From NCBI RefSeq assembly GCF_014042165.1, contig NZ_JACDZE010000002.1, positions 186,001-250,000 on the forward strand: a DNA stretch of 64,000 bases, read 5' to 3'. A program made the position numbers and the translations under genes. Under the pieces are notes generated by a model that searched no databases, was not told where the DNA came from, and saw only the letters and a list, made by a program, of their open reading frames with translations. This stretch comes from Moheibacter lacus. Lineage in GTDB: Bacteria; Bacteroidota; Bacteroidia; Flavobacteriales; Weeksellaceae. Position 1 is the stretch's first letter; each line of letters begins with the position of its first letter. Of this stretch, positions 45,276-52,928 are shown piece by piece.

Positions 45276-45839
45276 ATGAAACTTTCTAAAATCAAACTTT
45301 TATTCATTCTCCTCAATCTCTGTTTCGTCCAGTGCGGAAGAGCTTATTCCGAGGGAAATTGCTTTGATTTATACAATTCTGAGAATGCGGAAGTCTCAAA
45401 TGACAAAGGGATCGATGCGCCATCTTCCGATAAAAATCTCTATACCGCAAAAGTCATCCGAATCGTCGATGGCGATACGCTGGAAGTACTTTTTCATGAA
45501 TTGCCCGTGATGATTCGCCTGGCGCACATTGATACACCGGAAAAGAAACAAGCCTTTGGAAAACGTGCCAAACAAGCATTGTCAGACCTTTGTTTCGGGC
45601 AGGAAATCCAATTTGAATTTGATAAAAAAGACCGAAATGGCCGATACATCTGCGTCATTTACGATGCAAATGGTAAAAATCTGAACCAAGAAATGATCAA
45701 ACTCGGCATGGCTTGGCATTTCAAGAAATATTCTGAGGACAATACCTATGCTGAATTGGAAAAAGAAGCAAGAGAAAGTAAAATCGGACTCTGGAAAGAT
45801 CCCAATCCAATTGCGCCTTGGAACTGGCGGAAGAACTGA
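45276..45839 (+). CDS. exported thermonuclease (SNase-like)
   Basis: 187 residues; calcium-dependent nuclease of DNA/RNA. All staphylococcal nuclease residues have counterparts: D65 and D67 (RIVDGDTLE), R81, D86, T87 and E89 (RLAHIDTPEKK) and R123 (DRNGRYIC). The signal ends CFVQC (C20), so it is either lipid-anchored with an odd Gln at -1 or cleaved nearby. Ends with the family-typical GLWKDPNPIAPWNWRK. Confidence 0.92.
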   Translation: MKLSKIKLLFILLNLCFVQCGRAYSEGNCFDLYNSENAEVSNDKGIDAPSSDKNLYTAKVIRIVDGDTLEVLFHELPVMIRLAHIDTPEKKQAFGKRAKQALSDLCFGQEIQFEFDKKDRNGRYICVIYDANGKNLNQEMIKLGMAWHFKKYSEDNTYAELEKEARESKIGLWKDPNPIAPWNWRKN

Positions 45840-45886
45840 TGCTTGGATGTTGGATGAATTTTTAGATTTGAAACCTCAAGCCCAAT

Positions 45887-46984
45887 TCACTCAAAAACCT
45901 TATCGATGAATTTAGAATTCAACAGCCTCGCAACCGCCATATAATTGGGTGTGAAACTGATTTGGTCACCCACTTTATAAACCTGATTTCCTTCTTCATC
46001 CAAATTATCACCTAAATCTACCACGATCATATCGGAAGTTATCCCCACAAAATCCAAAGCTGTATTCAGCGGTTCGATGTCTTCCCGATTCACATCCAGC
46101 ATCCCAAAATCCAAAATGGCTTTTACTGATGATTCTCCTCTTTTTTCTTGATCAAACTCCGCTGTATGACCGATGTTCCCATCGCTGATTACACCATCCG
46201 GAACGGTTTGTTTAATTTCGAGTTCGATGATGTTGGCTTTGAATTCAAAGGTATCGACCGACAAACCTTCAAATTTTTCATTGTCATAAGGTGATACCCC
46301 AAAAAATGCTGCTTCGCCAATTCTAAAATGGTTGATTTCAGGCGGAATCGTTCCTTGATTGATCAAAGGTAAAGTGATCGAAGAACCACCAGAAATCAAA
46401 GGTAAATTTTTATTGAATTTGGCAGAAATCAATTCTTTGTACAAGACCAAATGCAATAATTTGTCTTGTGTCGGGATGATTCCGTACATACAACCGAGAT
46501 TTGAACCTAACCCAATCACCTCAATATTGGACAATTCAAATACTTTTTCATAAAAATCCATCACATCATTTCGGTTGATGCCTTCGCGCAATTCTCCCAA
46601 TTCGATCATGATGATGATTTGGTGGGTTTTGTTCATCTTTTTGGCCGATTCATTGAGCGCTTGAATTGTTTCATAAGATGAATTCAAAGAAATATCGGCA
46701 TACTCGACCACTTGATCTGCATAGATTTTTGCAGGTGGTTTGATGTAAATGGTTTTCATTTCCGGATTGACTTCTTTCAAATTCTTCAAACTGGTCAACC
46801 GAGAATCTCCAACTGAATTGATATGCTGAATCACTTCAGGCGTCAACACATTTTCAAGAAAGGTTTTATCGCCGGAAAATACCTTGGTGATCAAACTCCA
46901 TTGGATATTGTTTTTCGAAAGAAATTGGCTCAAATACTGAATATTTTCTTGTATTTTTTTGGTTCGAATGATTAATTCTGCCAT
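45887..46984 (-). CDS. PLP-dependent alanine/ornithine racemase family protein
   Basis: 365 residues, fold-type III. The PLP lysine is K34 in SLITKVFSGD; LGSNLGCMYG and the phosphate-binding SGGSS follow. This is the long alanine-racemase-like group that includes ornithine racemase, not Alr of the cell wall. Amino acid specificity unknown. The ATG lies 13 bases inside the symporter gene, so the pair is coupled and the symporter may bring in the substrate. Confidence 0.87.
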   Translation of the reverse strand: MAELIIRTKKIQENIQYLSQFLSKNNIQWSLITKVFSGDKTFLENVLTPEVIQHINSVGDSRLTSLKNLKEVNPEMKTIYIKPPAKIYADQVVEYADISLNSSYETIQALNESAKKMNKTHQIIIMIELGELREGINRNDVMDFYEKVFELSNIEVIGLGSNLGCMYGIIPTQDKLLHLVLYKELISAKFNKNLPLISGGSSITLPLINQGTIPPEINHFRIGEAAFFGVSPYDNEKFEGLSVDTFEFKANIIELEIKQTVPDGVISDGNIGHTAEFDQEKRGESSVKAILDFGMLDVNREDIEPLNTALDFVGITSDMIVVDLGDNLDEEGNQVYKVGDQISFTPNYMAVARLLNSKFIDKVFE

Positions 46985-48420
46985 GTTTTTTGTTTATAAT
47001 TTGAATAATTTTGGACTACTATAAAGCTAATTGTTGCGATTAAAATTCCAAAGAAATTGGCATCGAGGGAAAAAGGTAATTCTATTTTACTTAAAATTAA
47101 AATCAAAGTTGTTCCTCCTCCCAAAATCATCGCGATCAAAGCTGCTTTTGAAGATGGTTTTTTACAAATCAAAGCACCCAAAACAGGAACTAGTAGCCCA
47201 GAAACCATAAAAGCATACGAATAAAGCATGAGGTCCAAAACGTTTTGCATCATCGTGGCCAATACAATCGCCAAAGCACCGATGATTAAGGTGACAAATT
47301 GAGACAAACGGACTTGATTGTACTTTCCTTCTCCTTTGAAATATCCCAAAATATCAGTCATGAAATTACCGGAAGCCGCCATCAAACAACTATCAGCCGT
47401 AGACATGATCGCTGAAAAATAAGCTGACATCATCAGTCCGATGAATCCGATCGGTAAAACCGTGGTCAACAATAATGGCAAACCCAATTCTGCGTCCATT
47501 TCTGAACCGGGAGCATACCCAATTCCCGTAAACATTCCTTGATTAAATGCAACTCTGGCAAACATTCCTAGAATTACGCCCATAAAAGCCATCACAGGCC
47601 ACTCAAAAAGTCCGGCGATTTTCCATGCTTTTTTTGCGGTTTTCTCATCTCGGCAAGCATAAATCCTTTGGTACAAAGTCATACCCACAAACCAAATCGG
47701 GACGATGGTGATGAGCCAATTGAAAAGAGTGAGCCAAGAAACATTGGTAAATGATAAAAATTCCGCAGGTAAGCTTTGTTGAATCACATCCCAACCGCCG
47801 ATTTTAAAATAAGCGATTGGAATTCCTATGAAACACAATCCGACCATTAAGATCATCCACTGAATCGTATCGGTATAAATTACGGCTTTGATCCCGCCGA
47901 TTACGGTATAGACAACTGCGATCACACCCATGAGTAGAGCCGCTTCTTTGATCGTAAAATTTGGGAAAGTTGCAGAAGCCAGTTTGGCTCCGGCGAGAAT
48001 CTGGGAACTCGTAAACCCGATGTAGCCGATGAGCGAAATGATTCCGGCGACCAGTGCTACTTTTTTGTTATAATGAAAATTTAATGTTTCAGGAAAGGTT
48101 AAAAATTGATGTTTTTTGGCAATCGGATAAATTTTGGGAATGAGAAAAACCACACTTAACCAAGCTCCGATCAATCCTGAAAAAAGCATCCAACTCCCAG
48201 ATAATCCCATCACGAAACCCAAACCTCCTAAACCGATGGAAAATCCACCGCCTACGTCTGTCGCAACGACAGAAAGACCGATATGACCAGCGCTCATATT
48301 ACGACCACCTACGAAATAATCCTCGTTGGATTTGTTTTTTCGCATGAAATAAATTCCCACACCGATCATTGCGATCATGTACAACACAAAAATCGATAAA
48401 TCTAGTAGATGAATCTGCAT
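46972..48420 (-). CDS. sodium:solute symporter (SSS family)
   Basis: 482 residues with 13 membrane helices. SSS hallmarks: NKSNEDYFVGGRNM, GLSVVATDVGGGFSIGLGG and SAYFSAIMSTADSCLMAASG. The ATG (48420-48418) shares one base with the rpsU stop (TGATG), and the 3' end overlaps the racemase start. Import of an amino acid for the racemase is plausible but unproven. Confidence 0.92.
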   Translation of the reverse strand: MQIHLLDLSIFVLYMIAMIGVGIYFMRKNKSNEDYFVGGRNMSAGHIGLSVVATDVGGGFSIGLGGLGFVMGLSGSWMLFSGLIGAWLSVVFLIPKIYPIAKKHQFLTFPETLNFHYNKKVALVAGIISLIGYIGFTSSQILAGAKLASATFPNFTIKEAALLMGVIAVVYTVIGGIKAVIYTDTIQWMILMVGLCFIGIPIAYFKIGGWDVIQQSLPAEFLSFTNVSWLTLFNWLITIVPIWFVGMTLYQRIYACRDEKTAKKAWKIAGLFEWPVMAFMGVILGMFARVAFNQGMFTGIGYAPGSEMDAELGLPLLLTTVLPIGFIGLMMSAYFSAIMSTADSCLMAASGNFMTDILGYFKGEGKYNQVRLSQFVTLIIGALAIVLATMMQNVLDLMLYSYAFMVSGLLVPVLGALICKKPSSKAALIAMILGGGTTLILILSKIELPFSLDANFFGILIATISFIVVQNYSNYKQKTWQN

Positions 48421-48617
48421 CAGATTTCGTTTTGCTCGTTCAAAAATTGCTGTTTATAAACCGCTTTTTTTCTTTGTTCCCTTTTTTCTATGGATTTTTT
48501 GATGAATTGTTGATTTGCTCTGATTTGCTTTAAGACTTTGGTTCGTTGGTATTTTTTCCGGTATCTTTTAATGGCTTTGTCTATACTTTCTGATTCTTTT
48601 ACTTGTACTATTAACAA
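48420..48617 (-). CDS. rpsU: 30S ribosomal protein bS21
   Basis: 65 residues, basic, matching bS21 (SESIDKAIKRYRKKYQRTKV ... RANQQFIKKSIEKREQRKKA). In Flavobacteriia bS21 helps hide the anti-Shine-Dalgarno end of 16S rRNA. The frame contains no ATG. TTG at 48617 gives MLIVQVK, aligning with the usual MLI start; a stop codon lies two codons upstream. No purine-rich Shine-Dalgarno is visible. It is followed, one base overlapping, by a symporter gene, an unusual neighbour. Confidence 0.93.
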   Translation of the reverse strand: MLIVQVKESESIDKAIKRYRKKYQRTKVLKQIRANQQFIKKSIEKREQRKKAVYKQQFLNEQNEI

Positions 48618-48673
48618 AATTTAGTTTTTAAATTAAACATGTATTGAATTGATTCTAAATGAAATCAATCCAC

Positions 48674-49108
48674 TTATCTTTTCAATCTCATTTCCAAATA
48701 AGGATTGGTAAATCCATATTTTTCATATAAAAATTTGGCAGGATTGTCTTTCTCAACGTGAAGTGCGATATCACCTTTACAGTTGGCGATGGTGTGTTCC
48801 ATCAGTAATTTCCCAACTCCGGTTCCACGGTGTTCTTTATGAACAGCGATATAGACCAAAATGTTATCCGGAATGTATTCATCCATTCCCGTTTTATTGA
48901 CGATAACCGCTCCGGCGATTTCGCCGTCTTTTTCTGCCGTAAAAACATAACCTCCTAAACTTGCACGCTCTTTCATGGCATATTCGATCGCTTTTCTGAT
49001 GGCAGACTTGGTATCGCCATACTGGTCTAGATTTTCATATAAGAAATTGACGATCCGTTCAACATCAATCGGCGATAGTTGGTTATGGGTTTTGACTTTG
49101 TAGTTCAT
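48674..49108 (-). CDS. GNAT family N-acetyltransferase
   Basis: 144 residues with the GNAT fold. The acetyl-CoA loop is HKEHRGTGVGKLLME (about 94-108) and the C-terminal strand is DNPAKFLYEKYGF. The substrate is unknown: a small amine or protein N-terminus. First of GNAT-rpsU-symporter-racemase, 56 bases before rpsU. Confidence 0.9.
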   Translation of the reverse strand: MNYKVKTHNQLSPIDVERIVNFLYENLDQYGDTKSAIRKAIEYAMKERASLGGYVFTAEKDGEIAGAVIVNKTGMDEYIPDNILVYIAVHKEHRGTGVGKLLMEHTIANCKGDIALHVEKDNPAKFLYEKYGFTNPYLEMRLKR

Positions 49109-49295
49109 TTATCGTTTTTTAGTTTACCCCCATTATAACCCATTTGGGAAACTGACAAAATAATTACAGTAAAAATTTTAAATGTACTGATCAAATTTAT
49201 CCATGACATCATCATTTCTACTTTTTATAACATCTGTATCGAATAAGGCAATTGCCGTATTTTGGGGTGTTTAACTGTAGATTTCCTTTAAAATA

Positions 49296-49321
49296 ATTTC
49301 GAATCAAAAAATTTCGAATCA
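49296..49321. repeat. tandem direct repeat upstream of the secreted unknown gene
   Basis: ATTTCGAATCA occurs twice (49296-49306 and 49311-49321), 15 bases apart start to start and 31-56 bases before the ATG at 49352. Each copy contains the palindrome TTCGAA. A binding site for a regulator is possible. Confidence 0.5.
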
Positions 49322-49351
49322 TATTTACTGAAAATTCTAAAAACTAAAATT

Positions 49352-50122
49352 ATGAAAACTAAATTCCTTTCTATGGTTCTATTGGTTTGTTTTGGTTTGT
49401 CTTATGCGCAAGACAAAGTGAAATACACGGACGAAGAGTTAAAAATGTTGAAAACCTATTATTTCAACGAAGGATTTAATAAACCTGCCACCCAAAAAGT
49501 TTCTACCGTCATCATGAAAGATGGAACGAAACACAGAGGTTATTGTAAAACCATCATTACCAAAAAGGGTCAAATCGCCCAAATGGTTTTCAAAGACAGC
49601 ATCACCGATAAAAAAGAAACCTATGATGCAGATCAAATCAAAGAAGCTTTTTTATATGCAAGTGGATTTGAGAAATACAATAAGGTAACGGAAAAATTCA
49701 GCAATTATGGAATGGGAAAACGAAATAGCTTAAAAAAAATTACTTCCAATGATCAAATTTACTTTGTAAACCAAACCGTTTCTTTAAAGAATAAAAAGGA
49801 CGATAAAGAATTTTTGATGCAATTGATCAATCCTGATTTCAGTGATTATATAGATGTTTACCATGATCCATTTGCCAAAGAAACACAAGGAGTGAAATTT
49901 GGCGCAGCGCCTAGAATTGGTGGTGGAATCATTAAATCTTATTATGTAAAAAAAGGAGATAAAGTCCTTTGGTTACACAAAGCTGATTTTGAAGAAAATT
50001 ATGATTTTTTATTTGGTGACAGTCCTGAGTTTATGGCAAAATACCCTTATAAATCGGTAGATTGGGATTGGTTCAGCGGTTTGGTAGTTGCTTATACCAA
50101 AATGCGCATAGATGCGATGTAA
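49352..50122 (+). CDS. exported protein of unknown function
   Basis: 256 residues with signal peptide MKTKFLSMVLLVCFGLSYA. The mature protein is Lys/Tyr-rich; one part (STVIMKDGTKHRGYCKTIIT) looks like a small beta-barrel repeat, and a later part (DPFAKETQGVKFGAAPRIGG) is glycine-rich. No catalytic motif or family recognised. Strong terminator downstream, direct repeats upstream. Confidence 0.83.
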   Translation: MKTKFLSMVLLVCFGLSYAQDKVKYTDEELKMLKTYYFNEGFNKPATQKVSTVIMKDGTKHRGYCKTIITKKGQIAQMVFKDSITDKKETYDADQIKEAFLYASGFEKYNKVTEKFSNYGMGKRNSLKKITSNDQIYFVNQTVSLKNKKDDKEFLMQLINPDFSDYIDVYHDPFAKETQGVKFGAAPRIGGGIIKSYYVKKGDKVLWLHKADFEENYDFLFGDSPEFMAKYPYKSVDWDWFSGLVVAYTKMRIDAM

Positions 50123-50140
50123 TATAAAATTCTAACCAAC

Positions 50141-50178
50141 AAAAAGGGTGGCTGAATCATTTCCAGTCACCCTTTTTT
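50141..50178 (+). terminator. bidirectional intrinsic terminator
   Basis: AAAAAGGGTGGCTG pairs with CCAGTCACCCTTTTT (one G-U pair). It lies between convergent genes, and both strands end in a T run. Confidence 0.88.
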
Positions 50179-50197
50179 ATTTTTCAAATTAATCTTT

Positions 50198-51172
50198 CTA
50201 CTGCCCTAAAATCCATGCGAAAATCAGCGGTGCAACAATCGTTGCATCTGATTCTACGATGAATTTCGGTGTATTGATGTCCAATTTCCCCCAAGTGATT
50301 TTTTCGTTGGGAACTGCTCCCGAATACGATCCATAAGAAGTCGTCGAATCGGAAATCTGACAGAAATAAGACCAAAAAGGAACATCTGTCCATTCCAAAT
50401 CCTGGTACATCATCGGTACAACGCAGATCGGGAAATCACCTGCAATTCCTCCACCGATTTGGAAGAAACCTACTCCTTTTCCACCTGAATTGGCTCTGTA
50501 CCATTCGGTGAGCCATACCATATATTCGATTCCCGATTTTACGGTTGAAGCTTTTAATTTTCCTTTGATCACGTTGGAAGCAAAAATATTTCCGGTCGTA
50601 GAATCTTCCCATCCCGGAACGACGATCGGAATGTTTTTCTCAGCCGCAGCCACGATCCATGAATCCTTTGGATCGATTTCATAATATTGCTCCAAAACAC
50701 CTGAATTCACCACTTGGTATAAAAATTCATGTGGGAAATACCGTTCGCCATTTGCTTCAGCTTTGTACCAAACGTCTTCCAAATGTTTTTGCAATCTTCT
50801 GAAAGCTTCTTCTTCCGGAATACATGTATCGGTCACGCGATTGTAATGGTTTTCAAGCAAATCCCATTCGTCTTGCGGCGTCAAATCACGGTAATTTGGG
50901 ACGCGCTTGTAATGCGAATGCGCTACCAAATTCATCACATCTTCTTCCAAATTGGCTCCAGTACAAGAAATGATGTCTACTTTTCCTTGTCTGATCATTT
51001 CAGCAAGAGAAATTCCCAACTCGGCAGTACTCATGGCTCCAGCAAGGGAAACGAGCATTTTTCCACCTTCGTTGATATGGGTTTCATATCCTTTCGCAGC
51101 ATCAACTAAAGCCGCTGCGTTGAAATGTCTGTAATTGTGTTCGATGAACTGACTGATCGGTCCTTTGCTCAT
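50198..51172 (-). CDS. deoxyhypusine synthase family protein
   Basis: 324 residues, NAD-dependent fold of deoxyhypusine synthase. The active-site lysine is kept (K296 in ITWGKLD), with GAMSTAELG, SCTGANLEED, FASNVIKGK and GGGIAGDFPI. Bacteria lack the eIF5A target; characterised bacterial relatives include homospermidine synthases, so a polyamine aminobutyl transfer is the best guess. The ATG overlaps the arginine decarboxylase stop by four bases. Confidence 0.9.
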   Translation of the reverse strand: MSKGPISQFIEHNYRHFNAAALVDAAKGYETHINEGGKMLVSLAGAMSTAELGISLAEMIRQGKVDIISCTGANLEEDVMNLVAHSHYKRVPNYRDLTPQDEWDLLENHYNRVTDTCIPEEEAFRRLQKHLEDVWYKAEANGERYFPHEFLYQVVNSGVLEQYYEIDPKDSWIVAAAEKNIPIVVPGWEDSTTGNIFASNVIKGKLKASTVKSGIEYMVWLTEWYRANSGGKGVGFFQIGGGIAGDFPICVVPMMYQDLEWTDVPFWSYFCQISDSTTSYGSYSGAVPNEKITWGKLDINTPKFIVESDATIVAPLIFAWILGQ

Positions 51173-52605
51173 TTTGTTTTGGTTTTTTTATTTGTTTGAA
51201 TTTGTTTTTTTGAGGTATGAAATTGATTGTATCCGAGGATATCCAACACATCTTCATGGGATTGTTGTTCGGAAAACACTTCGACATCGTGATTCTCGTC
51301 GATCAATAAATATTTGGGTTGCGGTATCAAACAATGGTGAATGCCTCCAAATCCGCCAATGTTGTCCTGATAGGCTCCTGTATTGAAAAACCCGACGTAC
51401 AACGGTTTATTTTGGTTGAATTTCGGGAGATAAATCGCATTGACATGCTGTTCAGAATTATAATAATCGTCACTGTCACAAGTTAGTCCACCGAGTAAAA
51501 CCCGTTCATATCGGTCCTGCCAACGGTTGATTGGAAACAACACAAAACGTTTATTGATCGCCCAAGCGTCCGGTAAAGTTGTCATAAATGATGAATCAAT
51601 CATGTTCCAAGACTCCCGGTCATTTTGCTTTTTTTGTTGCAAAACTTTATAAATCATCGCACCGCTCTCGCCTACTGTAAAACTACCGAATTCGGTAAAA
51701 ATGTTCGGCACCGGAACTTCCCAATCGTCGCAGATGATTTTGATTTGGTTCAAAATTTCTTCGACCATATAAGCATAATCGAACTCGAAACTTGGAGAAT
51801 TTTTCACCGGAAATCCACCACCGATGTTCAAACTATCCAACGTCGGACAAACTTCCTTCAATTTCACATACACCTGCAAACATTTGTTGAGTTCGTTCCA
51901 ATAATAAGAATTATCCTTAATCCCTGTATTGATAAAGAAATGCAGCATTTTCAGTTTGACATTTTTCTCGTCTTTCACATAATTGTTATAAAACGGAACG
52001 ATGTCTTTGTACCCAATTCCCAAACGAGAAGTATAGAATTCAAATTTCGGTTCTTCTTCAGATGCAATTCGGATTCCGATTTCAAATTTCTTATCGGTCG
52101 CTTCAAGTAACAACGGCAATTCTTCATAATTATCGATCACAGGCATCACTTTTTTATGACCGTTGTTGAGGAGTCTTGCGATGTTTTCGATGTATTGGGC
52201 TCGTTTAAATCCATTGCAGATGACATATTGGTCTTTGGTCAATAGTCCTTCGTCCAAAAGACTTTCCACAATGTTGATGTCATAAGCAGAAGAAGTTTCG
52301 ATGTGAATATCGTTTTTGAGTGCTTCTTCAAGAATATGATGAAAATGCGAACTTTTGGTACAATAACAATAATTGTATTTTCCTTTGTAACCCAACTTTT
52401 TCCTTGCCGATTCAAACCAAAATTTCGCTCGTTGGATATTTTGAGAAATTTTGGGTAAATAAGTGAATTTCAATGGAGTACCATGTTCTTCAATCAATTT
52501 CATCAGATCGATTCCATGAAATTGAAGATTTCCGTCTACCAGGGTAAATTCTTCCGTAGGAAAATAAAAAGATTGTTCGATAAGGTCTAAATAGCGTGTG
52601 TTCAT
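51169..52605 (-). CDS. speA: arginine decarboxylase, biosynthetic PLP type
   Basis: 478 residues; makes agmatine from arginine, the entry to polyamines. The PLP lysine is K84 (YCYCTKSSHF), the sugar-phosphate glycines are in NIGGGFPV and the catalytic Cys region is LTCDSDDYY. The compact flavobacterial form is shorter than E. coli SpeA (about 650). Decarboxylation of a related diamino acid is possible. First of the speA-DHS operon. Confidence 0.88.
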   Translation of the reverse strand: MNTRYLDLIEQSFYFPTEEFTLVDGNLQFHGIDLMKLIEEHGTPLKFTYLPKISQNIQRAKFWFESARKKLGYKGKYNYCYCTKSSHFHHILEEALKNDIHIETSSAYDINIVESLLDEGLLTKDQYVICNGFKRAQYIENIARLLNNGHKKVMPVIDNYEELPLLLEATDKKFEIGIRIASEEEPKFEFYTSRLGIGYKDIVPFYNNYVKDEKNVKLKMLHFFINTGIKDNSYYWNELNKCLQVYVKLKEVCPTLDSLNIGGGFPVKNSPSFEFDYAYMVEEILNQIKIICDDWEVPVPNIFTEFGSFTVGESGAMIYKVLQQKKQNDRESWNMIDSSFMTTLPDAWAINKRFVLFPINRWQDRYERVLLGGLTCDSDDYYNSEQHVNAIYLPKFNQNKPLYVGFFNTGAYQDNIGGFGGIHHCLIPQPKYLLIDENHDVEVFSEQQSHEDVLDILGYNQFHTSKKQIQTNKKTKTK

Positions 52606-52928
52606 TTTTTCTAATGCGTTTGTTTAAAGTAATTTTTGATTTGGTCAATATGATTCATAAATCTTTAAACCCTTAATAAACACCGGACTTCAAATAAAAT
52701 TGCTTCGTTTAAAATCCACTCTTTAAAATATAATTTTCTCAATTCTAAAGTCTATTTTTTAAATTATGTATAGATGATTCAATTTAAAGAAACAAATATA
52801 TAGATTTTCAGATGTGATTTTAATGATAATCCTATAAGAATTTAAAGAAATTGGATGAATTGAAGAATTGACAGTCAAAATTAACGAAAAAGGTCTTTGT
52901 AGCTTGATCATTATTCTAAATTTGCAAA
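52606..52928. other. gene-free AT-rich divergent spacer between speA and clc
   Basis: 323 bases. Apart from the clc promoter at its right end I see no open frame, hairpin or repeat of note. No clear TAnnTTTG box precedes speA. Confidence 0.6.
52896..52924 (+). promoter_or_regulatory. promoter of clc (TTTG, 17 bases, TAAATTTG)
   Basis: TTTG at 52896-52899 and TAAATTTG at 52917-52924 match both halves of the Bacteroidota consensus. The box ends four bases before the GTG start. Confidence 0.65.

Noticed and set aside
46955-46985. A tRNA T-arm-like word (GGTTCGAATGATT)
   Set aside because: It is inside the racemase gene and no acceptor or anticodon stem can be drawn around it. No tRNA was found anywhere in the window.
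51625-52110. A 161-codon open frame on the plus strand opposite speA
   Set aside because: Antisense to conserved speA codons, rich in Phe/His/Arg, with no motif or promoter.
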